Shown in pieces: positions 22,561 to 33,820 of a stretch of DNA of 64,000 nucleotides. The position numbers and the translations under genes were made by a program. Source of the DNA: Ochotona curzoniae (Eukaryota; Chordata; Mammalia; Lagomorpha; Ochotonidae). The stretch spans positions 30,403,501-30,467,500 of the forward strand of contig NW_024465369.1 of assembly GCF_017591425.1 (NCBI RefSeq), read 5' to 3'. The notes beneath the pieces are model-generated. The model had not been told where the DNA came from. It made no database searches and saw nothing but the letters and a program-made list of their open reading frames with translations. Position 1 is the first letter of the stretch, and every line of letters starts with the position of its first letter.

Positions 22561-23580
22561 AGTTGGGGTTCAGCTGGAGCACAAGGTGCTCACACTGCTG
22601 GCACAGTGCTCTGCTGCTGTGGAACACTGACTGCACGAGGACAAGCTTTCCAAACCAAGGAGAAAATCCACCTGGGAAATTCACTTCCTTGGGAGTCACT
22701 GCTGTGGGACTGACTCTTCTCCATGACTACCCAGTTGGTTCAGACCTCGGAGTTGGCTTGCATATTAAGCTTATAGCTGCTGCATATTGCACAGGTACTT
22801 CTGCAATGTCTAGAGGTTGGGGCTGCCCTGAGGAAGGCCACAGTCTCTTCTTCCCTTCCGTCCTTGTCGCTGGTCACCATGATTCTGCTCTTGTTTGATG
22901 CAGAGCTTTGAGCTGTAAAAAGCCACAAAACTAGGCTCTACTGAATTTACATCCCTATGGGGAAGCCACAGCCCCCTGTGTTTCTTCTGTTTCTGTCTTA
23001 CAAAGTCCTTCTGCCCCTCAAAAAAGAGTGTGAGCGTGAATATGATGCTGGTGTGGAGCCTGAGAGCTTGCAGAGAAGACTGTTTTCAACAGCTATTTGA
23101 AAGAAAGCAGCGTTAACATATTTAACAAAAGAAGATTACAGGAGAAAAGAATATTAGGGAAGAAGTATTACCGATTCAGGCGTAGATTCTGCTATCTTCC
23201 TTGAAAATAGAGTTTTGAACCACATTTATCTTTGTCTCATCAACACAGCCTTATAGTGTTTACTTTTAACTAATTTATTTTAGAGCAACAATCTTGGCCT
23301 CTTTATATTTGACTGTATATTTATCTATTGACAAAAAACAAAACGTTTGTCACTTGTCACATTAGTTTATTTCCCACAAACTATTTGTTCTTTTTAAAGC
23401 TTGAGGTTTGTATCATAAGGGCGATAATGCTTATTATAGACATTTCAAACAGTAGAAAAGTTTTAATGATTTTCTAGTTTTTTTTTTTATGGGGACGGTA
23501 CTTCAGTAACAGTGGAGAACAGTCAAATTTAGACAAGTAACCTACAAGAAGATGAATTTCTCGTTTTTTAAAAATGTGAA
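22561..23580. other. Unassigned intronic sequence
   Basis: No exon supported. Open frames of 110 and 111 codons overlap at 22381-22898 in different frames, without codon bias or motifs I recognise. Confidence 0.4.
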
Positions 23581-23741
23581 GATAATTCAAGAAGTTCCTG
23601 GATGTGCAATTAAAAGATAAATATGTTTTGGTGCACAAATATGGCATTCACACATTTTTGATAATGCTAAATTTCCATGTACTATATGACAATCCCTCAC
23701 ATATGGTTCTCAAAATAATTTTGCACCAAAGTAAACCAATT
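23581..23741. mobile_element. Palindromic MITE, probably mariner-type
   Basis: AAGAAGTTCCTGGATGTGCA, then AATTAAAAGATAAATATG and TTTTGGTGCACAAATA. It closes with AATAATTTTGCACCAAAGTA, the partial inverse of the left arm. This is a common old mammalian DNA-transposon pattern; I am not certain of the family name. Confidence 0.5.
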
Positions 23742-23742
23742 A

Positions 23743-24073
23743 GGGCTAGTGTGATGGCATAGCAAGCTGTTCCTCTACCTGCAAGCTCTGGTGTCCAAAT
23801 GGGCATTGATTTGTGTCCCAGCAGCTCCACTTCAAATCCAGCTCTCTGTTTATGACCTCAGAAAGCAGTAGAGAATGGCCTTGCCAAAGCCTTGGGCACC
23901 TGTACTTATGTGGGAGGTTGGGAAGAAGCTCCTGATGTCAGCTTTGGATGAAGCTCAGCTCAGCTGTGGCCCCTGCAGCCATTTGAGGAGTGAACCAATG
24001 AAGAGAAACGTTTTCCTCTGTCTCTTCTTTCTCTTTTTAATGCCTTTCAAATAAAAATAAATCTTTAAAAAAG
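23743..24073 (+). mobile_element. CSINE copy, moderately old, full length
   Basis: GGGCTAGTGTGATGGCATAG head, GGTGTCCAAATGGGCATTG, AGTGAACCAATGAAGAGAAA and a CTTTCAAATAAAAATAAATC tail. Confidence 0.9.
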
Positions 24074-24609
24074 GCAAACATCTTTTAGTTTTATCTGCAT
24101 GACTTTTCTGAGATACCCCATTACAATTATTTGGTATTTTAAATCTGTCCTGTCACCTATACAGTTGTATCTTAAGCACTTTCACCGTTGTTACAACACT
24201 TAAAAATTCTCCCTAAATAAAATTTATCTTAATTTTTGGATGTCTTGCATTATTTACAAAAAATATTAAATAGTATAAAGTGAATGTCAAAATTTCCTCT
24301 TAAGTATATTATTTTTATCTCCTCATTGGAACCTTTAGTAATAATCATTCCTTTGTGTTATTTGAAACATGTTTTATATAGTAAAATATGTGCTATTTAA
24401 ATAATTATTTTATATGTATAAAGGAGCTCACTTTTCCTTTCTTTGAATATATAAATATTTTTAACATACAACTGTTCTGTTAAATCCATTTGCAAGTGTA
24501 ATTTTAATGGGTAAAGAATTTCTTTTTATTGAAATTGATTGTTTTAGTGGCACTCTATTTCCCTTTGCAGTACTTTTCAAATGAAGGGATCATTTTTTAA
24601 ATGGGAGGG
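24074..24609. other. Very AT-rich unassigned sequence
   Basis: Strongly AT-rich throughout (for example AATAATTATTTTATATGTAT). No repeat or gene recognised. Confidence 0.45.
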
Positions 24610-24943
24610 TTTTTTTTTCAAAGATTTATTTATTTTTATTGCAAAGTTAGATATACAAAGAGAAAAGGAGAGACAGAGAGGAAGATCTGTCTGCTGATTC
24701 ATTCCCCAAGTGACCGCAATGGCTGGACCTGAGCCAACCCAAAGCCAGGAGTCCGAAGCCTCTTCCAGGTCTATCACCCGGGTGCAGAATTCCACGGCTT
24801 TGGGCCGTCCTAGACTGCTTTCCCAGACCACAAGCAGGGAGCTGTATAGGAAGTGGGGCTGCCAGGACTAGAACTGGTATCCATATGGATTAGGACATGT
24901 GCAAGGCGAGGATTTTAGTCTCTAGGCTATCATGCTTGGCCCG
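24610..24943 (-). mobile_element. CSINE copy, left arm of an inverted pair
   Basis: A full-length minus-strand copy from TTTCAAAGATTTATTTATTT to ATCATGCTTGGCCC. Its head faces that of the plus-strand copy at 24973 across about 29 bases. By eye the two are roughly 80% identical, so the pair could fold into a long imperfect hairpin in the CERS6 pre-mRNA. Confidence 0.93.
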
Positions 24944-24972
24944 GGACCTTTTGTTTTTAAATTATCATAATA

Positions 24973-25302
24973 GGGCCTGGCACGGTGGCGCAAGTGGTTA
25001 AGGTCCTCTCCTTGCACGTGCCAGGATCCCATATGGGCGCTGGTTCTAATCCCGGCAGCCCCACTTCCCATCCAGCTCCCTGCCTGTGGCCCGGGAAAGC
25101 AGTCGAGGACGGCCCAAAGCTTTGGGATCCTGCACCCGCGTGGGAGACCCTGAAGAGGCTCCTGGCTTCGGATTGGCATAGCATCAGCCATCGGCCGTTG
25201 CGCTTACTTGAGGAGTGAATCATCGGACGGAAGATCTTCCTCTCTGTCTCTCCTCTCTGTACATCCGCTTTTCCAATAAAAATAAAAAATAAATCTTTAA
25301 AA
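24973..25302 (+). mobile_element. CSINE copy, one of the youngest in the window
   Basis: The best-preserved copy: GGGCCTGGCACGGTGGCGCA start, A-box-like TGGCGCAAGTGG, box B GGTTCTAATCC near 25041, GAGTGAATCATCGGACGGAA, and a CCAATAAAAATAAAAAATAA tail. A perfect 14-base target-site duplication, AAATTATCATAATA, lies at 24959-24972 and 25303-25316. The head is tRNA-derived with an internal pol III promoter. The element does not encode protein and would rely on L1 proteins for mobility. Confidence 0.97.
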
Positions 25303-25316
25303 AAATTATCATAATA

Positions 25317-26094
25317 GCCTTTCACTCCCATGTTATCTGAAACATCTTATCTCTTCTACCCATGTAAACAAGGTGACATGTGAATAAAACCTAGCTTGCC
25401 CCTTAAAAATAAAGTACTGAGATATCTGTTTATCTGCCTTGCATTTCCTGAACTCTTTGACCCATCAGCTATAGATGGGGCATCAACAGATTAACAATGA
25501 TAGGGACCAATTTTAGATAACTGCCATGCATCATTGTGTATTATAGTGTTTTTATAGGCAGAGCATCTGGTATTAGGTGGTTATTGTGGAAGTGATAAGG
25601 CTTCTGCATTTCATGAGACACCAGGATAAATACCTGAACCTTATCAAAGACAACATCTAGAAGAAGTTAGTTAATATAAAGCAAAAATAATACCATGGGA
25701 AGGATCTAGGAGAAAGTCAAGTATATTTTTGCCCCTTATATTTACAAGTTGCTTCTCTGGGATTCAAACAAGCTCAGGTTGAAAATATATTAAAAAAAAA
25801 AATGGAAATTGCATCTGAGGGCAGGTATCTGGCCTTGTGTTGAAGCCAAGTGTGTAGGAATGACTCTGCTCTGGCTCCTGATTCCAGCTCCGTGCTAATG
25901 CCCAGCATGGGAGACTGCAGTGAGGATGAACTGCCACTGTTCTCTACTGAGGCATTCTGACAATCAGAATGTTAAACATTGATTGCTCTTTATTTGTCTT
26001 CCTGGCCAAAAGTAAGGACCCAAGAGGCAGAAATGGGTTTCTCTTGCTCCACAGTTGATTTCCAGTGTTTAGCTCCATGCCTTTTGTAGAACCC
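25317..26094. other. Intronic sequence with a partial CSINE
   Basis: At 25817-25930 there is a plus-strand CSINE-variant fragment (GGGCAGGTATCTGGCCTTGT, then CTCCTGATTCCAGCTCCGTG and GCATGGGAGACTGCAG). I recognise nothing else. Confidence 0.55.
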
Positions 26095-26295
26095 AGTGAT
26101 TGAGAGCCTGAACTCTGTTCTCCAGCGAACTCAGCTCTCACCTTTAGACCTCTTTGGTCCTGGGCTGATTTCCTAACCTATCTCTGCTTTCAGCTTCTTC
26201 ATGGATAAAGTGATGACAAAAATGGTCTTTATTTCTGGGTTATTAGGAGGATCAAATAAATTAACATGTTATAAATGCTAACACATGTTTGTTAA
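26095..26295 (-). repeat. MIR-like ancient SINE
   Basis: The plus strand reads reverse MIR: GAGAGCCTGAACTCTGTTCT, CTGATTTCCTAACCTATCTC, CTTCATGGATAAAGTGATGA and GGATCAAATAAATTAACATG, in the expected order and spacing. Confidence 0.75.
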
Positions 26296-27297
26296 ATTAA
26301 TATGCTCAGTATTAACAGGGAGAAAGAATGAGTCTTTCTCAACAGTCTCCAGTGCGTGGAATGGAAGATACATTTGCAGATGTGCAGTTCTGCTGATAAT
26401 GGATTTCTTTGCTTAGATTTACATGCTGCTATGATACACACTCAGCACATGGGTTGACTGAACCTTCAGGAACAAAATTGTCCTCATTTGGAACAAACTG
26501 ACAGAAATTTAGCCTTACTTTAACAATGTACTGACTCAAATTTCTGAAATATTTTCAGAACCAGTTGCAGCATTTTATTGATAAAGCAATACATGCCATG
26601 AAAGGAGTATATTAAAAACACCTCCTTCTCATCTAACCCTCTCTACTGAAGCTGTGCAGCATTCAGCAAAAGTAAATTGTTTTATTTTAAGTCAAAACAA
26701 TAGCTACTCAACTGGGTTTTATATTTCCAATTGCTCAGCGGGGGCCAAAAGAGCTGGCCTGAGTTGTAAACATTGCAAAGTTAAGCTTCCTGAATTCAGT
26801 TGGTGCTGTCCTTCAGGTCTGCTGTGTGTAGAAGCATTTACTCCAAGGTCTGTGTGAAGAGGCAGAAGTATATCTGTTGAATAAACAGCAAAGGTGACAA
26901 AACAAAATAAATAAAACAGAACTTTGAAGAGGTGTCAAATACCAGAGCTTGTAAAGCCTGAACAGGGTTCGGGTGATCTTTTGTATTTTGAGCATCGTAT
27001 TAAGAGAACTGGAACTTAACATTGAGAAAATTGACAAGCAGTTCTCTTCCCAAAGTAATCACAGCACATGTATACACAGCTCTCTGTAGCTTCGGGTGTG
27101 TTTACAGGCACAAACTTAACCTGTCTCATGATCCTTTGAGGGGGCAGTGTGGTTCTCATTTTGACTTGATCGGTGCATTCATCTAATATTGTAGTTATTT
27201 GATGTAGGTACATTCCTCTCAAGCTCACTAGTGACAAAAGAGTGGGGAAAGGATTTATATCTCTATCCCTGCCTTTAACCCATTCATCATTGCTTTC
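26296..27297. other. Unassigned intronic sequence
   Basis: No gene or repeat recognised. Confidence 0.45.
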
Positions 27298-27411
27298 CAA
27301 GGCACATTAGCAGGGAGCTGGATGAGAAACAGAACAGCCAGGATTCCAACTGGCATTCTCACATGGCGTGCCGACACTGCAGGCAGCAGCTTAGCTTAAT
27401 GTGCTGTTATC
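27298..27411 (-). mobile_element. CSINE 5'-half fragment
   Basis: GGCACATTAGCAGGGAGCTG, AACAGCCAGGATTCCAACTG and GCTTAGCTTAATGTGCTG are the head-proximal landmarks in reverse. The 3' half is absent. Confidence 0.75.
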
Positions 27412-27414
27412 ACC

Positions 27415-27740
27415 GTGTTGGCATGCACCCAGTTTGTCTACCTGGGAGTAGCCACATTTTATGTGCCTCCTTTGCACTTGTAAACATACGTTTTCTTTCT
27501 TTGCCCCTTGCCGAAAGTGTTAACCCCACATGTTCTAGTCTCAGTTGTTCTCTTTTCATGTATGTATCGTAGAGATTGTCCCATGCGGTCACACAAAGGC
27601 TTGCCATATTATTACACCAGTTGTGCAGTATTCCACTTATTTACTAAGTCTAAAGGATATTTAGATGGTTTCCATATTTTGCTATGCAGACTATTTGTAC
27701 CAAATACTATTCATATAAAATTGATACATGTACAGTTATA
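27415..27740 (-). mobile_element. Ancient L1 3' fragment, antisense
   Basis: TGTGCAGTATTCCACTTATT, then AAGGATATTTAGATGGTTTC and CATATTTTGCTATGCAGA, parallels the '...tagtattccattgtatgg...acatttaggttgtttcc...' antisense L1 region. Confidence 0.65.
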
Positions 27741-27766
27741 TTAGAATAATTTTTAAAATTAGTGGG

Positions 27767-27916
27767 TTGCGGTGGGCTTTTGGACTAGTTGTTATGACAC
27801 TAGTTTGACTTTAGGTTCTAACTCCACTATTAATTTCACCTTCCTGGGAAGAAAGGAAAGAAGGAAGAAAGAGAGGCAGGAAAAAAGGAAGGAAGAAATG
27901 AAGGAAGGAAAGCAAA
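27767..27916. repeat. CSINE head remnant followed by a polypurine tract
   Basis: GCGGTGGGCTTTTGGACTAG resembles a decayed CSINE 5' end. From 27847 to 27916 it passes into a GGAA/GAAA-rich tract (GAAAGGAAAGAAGGAAGAAA). Confidence 0.6.
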
Positions 27917-28002
27917 GTCAGTCATTAAAGTTGTAAAGTTAGTTGTTTGATAGAGTGCTTGGAAATCATAGATATTCTTTGCAAAATTAGTGCCAGGTAT
28001 AT

Positions 28003-28110
28003 GAGGAATCTTCAAAAAAGTTTATGGAAAATGCATGTTTTGAAAAAATCTGTGTGTAGATTCCAATTACTTTTGCATCAGAGTATCATTTGTAGTCATG
28101 AATAAAAGGA
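28003..28110. mobile_element. MITE fragment, mariner-like
   Basis: GGAATCTTCAAAAAAGTTTA, GGAAAATGCATGTTTTGAAA and CCAATTACTTTTGCATCAGA match the same palindromic element as at 23581. Confidence 0.5.
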
Positions 28111-28353
28111 GGACTCCTGGTAAAACACTAAATATACCTCGACAATATGATATTAGATTTCCTATCATTGTCTATACCTGTAATGCCATGATGAACTTAA
28201 ATAGCAGAATGTTAAACTGGCAACTGAGGAGGAACAGGAGGGAGAAATCCTTATATCTACAAAAATGCATCAAAAAAATTTTTTTTAAAGCAGCTTTCTT
28301 TGTCTAGTCAGAAGAGTAGGAATTACTTGAATTAGAAAGTTCAACTAATATTT

Positions 28354-28674
28354 GGCCCGGCATAGTAGCCTAGTAGCTAAAGTCTTTACCTTGAACCGGC
28401 CGGGATCCCATATGGGCACCAGTTCTAATCCTTGTAGCCGTGATTCCCATCCAGCTCCCTGCTTGTGGCCTGGGAAAGCAGTCAAGGATGGCCCAAAGCC
28501 TTGGGATCCTGCACTCATGTGGGAGACCCAGATTAGGCTGCTGCCTCCTGGCTTTGGATTGGCTCAGGTCCAGCCGTTGCGGCCACTTGGGGAGTGAATC
28601 AGCGGTTGGAAGATCCTCTCTGTCTCTCCTCCTCTCTGTATATCTGACTGCAATAAAAATAAATGATTTTTTTT
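28354..28674 (+). mobile_element. CSINE copy, young, full length
   Basis: GGCCCGGCATAGTAGCCTAG head, GATCCCATATGGGCACCAG, and a TCTGACTGCAATAAAAATAA tail. Target-site duplication AAGTTCAACTAATATT (28337) and AAGTCCAACTAATGTT (28675), with two differences. Confidence 0.95.
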
Positions 28675-28690
28675 AAGTCCAACTAATGTT

Positions 28691-30194
28691 GAGAGAGCAA
28701 TGTCTGTGCATCACAATGGAGTTGTTAAACTGGGGGAAAATAAAATGTTTCAGATGCTGAGAAGTCCTACATAAATAAGGTAGGAAGGAAGGAAGAGGAA
28801 GATGGAAAGAAATGAAAAAAAGATGGCTGCATAAGTTAATTCCTTTGCATGTAGATACAAATATGTGTATGTACAGTGGAGTAGGAGTACCACAGAAGGG
28901 CTTTTATGTAGATGGTCAACATGTAGCTTTCTGGTGATGAGACCTTTGAGCAAAGACCTGAAGGAGGTGAAGGAATGAAATCTTGGTACAAGGGCCCCAA
29001 GGCAGTACCTGCACAACTTGTTCCAGTAGGGGAGAACTGTCCATTTGGTTGCGGCCAACTGAGTGAGCTAGGTGGAGAATCGGAGATCAGTGAGGTATCC
29101 GCATACTGTGGGGAGGCCAGCTCTGGGTTTTAAATAGTAGAGTTATATGGGCTTGTATTCAGGCACTACATGGAGAGCAGATGCAGAGAATCTAGTTAAG
29201 GGCCTTAGATCCAGATGAGAGATGATGGTGACTTTGAAATATCATAACCTGAATATGCTTGCATAGTTGAAGAAGGCCACAGGGAGGCCGTTATTCCCAG
29301 AAATGGAAACCAGCTGTTGACCTCAAATGGGACCAAAGCCTCCTGCACTGGCTACCTCAGACCTTTCCTTTTCCCCCAACCCTAGCCCCTTTTTGGTGTG
29401 TTCCCATTAATGTCAGGTGTTCTTTTGCTCTTCTTTCTTTGTTAGTCCTCTGGGGGTGAGTCTAGTATTATTTTTATTTAAACCACCCATAGGTGTGAGT
29501 CACAGGTCCCCACCACCAGCTGTGATAGCTTTATGTGAGTTTTACATTTCCTTCAAACTGCTGTCTGCCCTGATTTCTTTTATTGGTGCTCCCATTCTCA
29601 TGTCCAAATAAAGCCCATCTTGACACATTTCTCAACTTCATTTATTTTCCAGTGTTTCTGAGTCTTACACTTTTTGTTTTGCAATGTCTTTTGGATTTGC
29701 ACTTGGAGTAGATAATCCACATCTCCAACCTTCCCCTCTTATTCTTGGATTCCAGCTGTAACCTGTGAGTGGCTGGTTCTTCTCTCAGTCTCTCTCAGCT
29801 TTAGTCCTTCTGAGATGGAACAATGAATTTTCCTGAGAAGTACTGATTGACTGCTTATTGTATGTCAGATGCTATTGGAGTCACAGGGCATACAAAGGCA
29901 GTCCTCTGCCCTTAGGAGCTTACATATGAGGATGGAGAGCACCTGGCAGTAAAACTGTTTAATAAGTAGAGAAATGTCTTTGGTGTCTTTGGAAGAGGAA
30001 TAGGGTTAAGAAGTGCCAGACTGAGAGGGAGTTTCCAATTTAAAATGAAGGGCAGAAAAGGCTGGTCAGGAAGGTGCCTTCTAACTGATTTTGTACCCAC
30101 AAAGCAATGGTTCTCTTTCCTTCCCTCCTTAGTCCTGGTGTCCACCATGCTACTCTTTTTTCCTAAACTTAACTGCCCTACATGCCTCATTTTT
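28691..30194. other. Intronic sequence with weak ancient repeat traces
   Basis: At about 28900-29260, TTTGAGCAAAGACCTGAAGG through AGGCCAGCTCTGGGTTTTAA resembles a common ancient mammalian repeat whose class I cannot fix. At 29848-29945, ATTGACTGCTTATTGTATGT to TAGGAGCTTACATATGAGG resembles an L2/MIR end. An AATAAA at 29607 is isolated. Confidence 0.4.
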
Positions 30195-30447
30195 GTCTTA
30201 CTTAGCATGTTTTCAAGATATATTCATATTGTAGTGTATGTTACAATTTCCTTCTTCAAAAGGCTGACTAATCAATTTTAAAAGTAAGCACATTTTGTTT
30301 GTGCAGACTGTTGTTGATGTTCATGTTGCTTTTGCCTTTTGATGGTTGTGGATAATGTGGATATAAACATGCATGTGCAAATATCTGTTGAAGTCCCTGC
30401 TTCCACTTCCTTAGAGGTGGAATTCCTGGATCACATAATAATCCTAT
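30195..30447 (-). mobile_element. Ancient L1 3' fragment, antisense
   Basis: AGCATGTTTTCAAGATATAT, TGATGGTTGTGGATAATGTG, AAATATCTGTTGAAGTCCCT, then GAGGTGGAATTCCTGGATCA. This follows the antisense L1 order closely. Confidence 0.75.
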
Positions 30448-30465
30448 GAATAAACAAACATTTCT

Positions 30466-30645
30466 TTGTCTTCATTTTATTGGAAAGGCAGAAACAGGGA
30501 GAGCTGAAGAGGGATCTCTAATCCACCGGTTTACTCCCCAAAATGCAAGCAATATCCAGGACTGGGCCAGGTTAAAACCAAGAGAGCAAGATTGCATCTG
30601 GGTCTCTAACACAGATGGCAGGAGGCCAGGAACTCTTTACTTGTC
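30466..30645 (-). mobile_element. CSINE fragment, 5'-truncated
   Basis: TCATTTTATTGGAAAGGCAG tail side, then GGTTTACTCCCCAAAATGCA and GACTGGGCCAGGTTAAAACC. It breaks off after GGCAGGAGGCCAGG. Confidence 0.8.
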
Positions 30646-30821
30646 AGTAAGCATATTATGACAGTTTCATCAGGTTATAAAATTAAGTGGGTGTAATTTA
30701 TGCCTATTATATATGAAGAAATACGCTACTAGAGTCTCTAAGCTAGCATTTTTAAAGCTGAAACATGAAGGCATCTTTATGTTTGCTATACGCTTAAATA
30801 AAATATCTCTGTCTCCATTTT

Positions 30822-31198
30822 CATCTATTTGAAAACCAGAGGAAGAGAAATTAAATGAGGGAGCCAAAAAGAGAGGGTTGGGGTGGTGCAGAGGAAGTTG
30901 GGAAGGGCAAGGGAAGGGAAGAAGAGGGCAGAGGACTTGAGGGAAGGGAAGAGAAGGGGAAGGAAGGAACTCTGTACATTGGTGTGCTCACAAAATGTTC
31001 CACTGAAGCCAGGAACATAATCCAGGCCTCTCATGTGGACGGTAGGTGTCCAAACATTTCAGCCAGTATCTGCCGCCTCTCAAGGTGTACACCAATAGGA
31101 AGTTAGATCAGCAGTGGAGAAACAAGGACTAAAACCCAGACATTCCAGTACAGTCAAATCCCAAACAGTGGTTCAACTTACCACAGCACAGCACTCAC
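30822..31198 (-). mobile_element. CSINE variant with expanded purine tract
   Basis: The normally short AGAGAGGAGAGA segment is expanded to more than 100 bases of G/A-rich sequence (about 30865-30970, for example GGGAAGGGCAAGGGAAGGGA). The usual reverse body follows to CACAGCACAGCACTCAC. Confidence 0.75.
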
Positions 31199-31222
31199 GT
31201 GTGTGTGTGTGTGTGTGTGTAT
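31199..31222. repeat. (GT)n microsatellite
   Basis: About 11 GT units directly abutting the preceding SINE 5' end. Confidence 0.95.
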
Positions 31223-31871
31223 GTATTTCCACCATTGTGGAAATGGAAGCATGCCAATTGAGCACTTATTCAATTATCAAAACTTCAGGGAAAAATGAGG
31301 GATTAATAATTCTCCATTTGAATTTTATGAATTACCTTAAAAATATTAACAGTTTGCAAAGTTTTAAACTATTTAATGCAAGCTATTTGTTTAGAAGTCT
31401 CTCAGCCGACACCACAGGGACTTGATTCTACTCAGTTTGGGATTTGTGCTAGCTCACATCGGTATCTGCTTTCTAACTGTACAACCAGGATTAAGTTGAG
31501 AACCAAGGCATATGAAGGCATTTTGTGTTAAATAATGTGGCCTGTAAAATGATTCAGCAGATTGCTATTATGGAAAAACCGTCTGTGTATCAACATAAAC
31601 ATATAATAAGCATCCTGTGCCCATTCCCCAGAAAATCGCTGACATCTTACCACTTGAGGATTTTTTTTTCATATGGGTAGAAGATAAAACATGGTACATC
31701 AGATTCACTTGGTCTTTCATGTTAACCTGATTCCTTTCTTGCAATCTGTATAAGCCACTCATTGAGGATTCTGTGCCTTTCCTTCTAGTTTCTTATACTT
31801 TGGCATGTTGATTTATTACATTTGTGTGGTAAACACAGTATTATTTAGTCAGTGTTTTAAAAGCACCTTGA
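31223..31871. other. Unassigned AT-rich sequence
   Basis: No gene or repeat recognised. Confidence 0.45.
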
Positions 31872-32199
31872 TGTGGACTGGTGCAATGACTCAATTGGCT
31901 AATCCTGTACTTGCAAGTACTGGCATTCCATGTGGGCACTGGTTTGTGTCCAAGCTGCTTCACTTCCCAAACAATTCCCTGCTTGTAGCCTGGGGAAGCA
32001 GTGGAGGATGGCTAAGGTCCTTGGACCTCTGCTTCCCACCTGTGTGCGAAGCACAAAAGAATCTCCTGGCTCCTAGCTTCAGATTAACTCAGTTTTGGCC
32101 TTTGCAGTTATTTGGGGATGAATCTGCAGGTGGAAGACCTTTTTCTCCTTCTCTTTGCAATTCTGACTTTCAGATAAAGTAAATGTATCTTTAAAAACC
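31872..32199 (+). mobile_element. CSINE copy, moderately old
   Basis: GGACTGGTGCAATGACTCAA head, GGCATTCCATGTGGGCACTG, and a tail CTGACTTTCAGATAAAGTAA. Confidence 0.88.
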
Positions 32200-32289
32200 T
32201 AAGTAAAACAAGCATCAAGAAAAAGCACTGTGATGCATATTATAGTTTTCCTTTTATGACCTACTTTTCTGAGGCATTCTTTGAATATT

Positions 32290-32365
32290 TTTTTTTAAAG
32301 AGTTTTTTTAAAGAGTTTATATATTTTTATTGCAAAGTCAGATATACAGAGAGGAGGAGAGACAC
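32290..32365 (-). mobile_element. CSINE 3'-end fragment, very short insertion
   Basis: Only the tail and about 50 bases remain: TTTTATTGCAAAGTCAGATA then TACAGAGAGGAGGAGAGACA. The AAAGAGTTTTTTT word is duplicated. The preserved sequence suggests a young, strongly 5'-truncated insertion. Confidence 0.8.
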
Positions 32366-32984
32366 TTTGAGTATGTTTTAATCACTATGCAGTACTTCTA
32401 TTTTATGAATATGATGCAATATTTATTATAGATATTATGCTTATTTCTTTGAATAGATATTAAAAACTTTCTATAAGGAATATCTGTCTTTGGTGTTTGA
32501 CAGTGGGTGGCTTGGCATTTATAGAACACCTAAGAACTGCATGAGACCCAGAGGATATTATGGTACTGAAGTGGGGAGCAGCCGTCATTGCCACTGAGGG
32601 ATGCACCAAGGTCTTGTAGCCCTCATGGCTGTTCTTGCAAAGTTCTGAATCCAATTGACGTGTCACAGAACAGACTTCCTTGTGATTACCTGACCTCATA
32701 TTTGCTGCTTCTGAAGGTGTTATCCAAAGTCTTACAGGCTTTATTCAGTCTTTTCAGGAAAGAGAATCACTTACAAGACCAAAAATGATGCTTGCTTCCA
32801 TAAGAAATAAAGCCTTGTATCATTTAAAGTAGATTTGAGTCAATAAAAAAATGTGAACTTTTCATATTGTAAAATGTAGCAGCTAGAAAATTAGTCCCAT
32901 TTTCATGTTGGCATTCCTTTCTTCAGTTAAACATATTGCCTTGTTACAATATCATATATTTTCTCCATGGATTAATTTGTGAAA
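32366..32984. other. Unassigned intronic sequence
   Basis: No gene or repeat recognised. Confidence 0.45.
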
Positions 32985-33240
32985 CAAATAATGTTGAAGT
33001 GATTTCAAATGTATAGAAAAGTTGCTAATGAAACCAAGATCTCATATTACCCCAGGTTCCCCGCTGTTAACATTTTAGCTATCTTTGCTCCAGTATGTGT
33101 GTGTACGAGAGAGAGCGAGAGAGAGAGAGAGAGGGACAGAGCTCACTTTAGTCCTTCTCTTACCCTTTCTTTTTTTTGTCCAATATCTTACCACTCTTAT
33201 AGGTTATATTTAACTGTCATGTTGTTTCTGTACTGTTTCC
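32985..33240 (-). mobile_element. Ancient L1M-type 3' UTR fragment, antisense
   Basis: TATAGAAAAGTTGCTAATGA, then CCCCAGGTTCCCCGCTGTTA and ACATTTTAGCTATCTTTGCT, matches the antisense L1M '...gaaaagttgcaaagat...cccctattgttaacatctta...' block. A (GA)n run at 33107-33133 interrupts it. Confidence 0.6.
33107..33133. repeat. (GA)n tract
   Basis: About 13 GA units with one C interruption, preceded by a short GTGTGTGT. Confidence 0.92.
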
Positions 33241-33245
33241 TTCTG

Positions 33246-33263
33246 AAAAAAAAAAAAAAAAAA
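33246..33263. repeat. A18 homopolymer
   Basis: An uninterrupted run of 18 A, not clearly the tail of a recognisable retroelement. Confidence 0.9.
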
Positions 33264-33820
33264 CCTCCTTGCTCTTTCCCTGTTTATCTTCACATAAGTT
33301 TTAACAAGTACAGGCCATTGATCATGAGGAATGTAGGACCTTTTTGGTGTTTCCTCAAGGTTAGATTCAGTGCATTCTGATGGAATGCACAAAAATGATG
33401 GTTTTCATCGAAAGGTATTGCATCTGAAGTACAATAGGCTGAGCTTGATGGTAACCTCAATCAATTTGATCTTGTTGCTGTGTGCTAATTTTTAAAACCT
33501 ATATGAATATTTGCTATTTTATTAGTTACTCCTCACTGGGGCATTGAAGATTTCTCTGCACACCCCTCCTAAAACTGTTCACCTAAACTGTTGACATATG
33601 TCTTGTTAGAGTTATAGAGTTAGACTACCCGAAAAACAGCCAGGTTCTGCAAAATCATGCTTCAACGGTACAAACTGCTAAATACTAAAATTAAAATAGA
33701 CATGAGACAGCTGAATAATAATCTGTAGTCATTTAAAGGTGTATAGAACCCAGTTGTATATAAACTAATAATTGAAATGTCAATGTAGAAGTCACAGGAT
33801 GTGGTTCAGAACTTGCATTC
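33264..33820. other. Unassigned intronic sequence
   Basis: No gene or repeat recognised. Confidence 0.45.

Noticed and set aside
22381..22898. Two overlapping frames of about 110 codons
   Set aside because: They overlap in different frames, begin inside L1-like sequence, have no recognised motif and no splice context.
24973..25060. tRNA-like segment with box A and box B
   Set aside because: It is the tRNA-derived head of a SINE, with the SINE body, A/T-rich tail and target-site duplication attached; it is not a functional tRNA gene.
24957..25331. 124-codon minus-strand frame
   Set aside because: It is the reverse translation of a CSINE. The same peptide phrases recur in frames at 20860, 28440 and 62549, all over SINE copies.
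29400..29640. Possible retroviral LTR end with AATAAA near 29607
   Set aside because: Only an isolated AATAAA and a pyrimidine-rich flank are seen; there is no TG...CA boundary, partner LTR or internal retroviral sequence.
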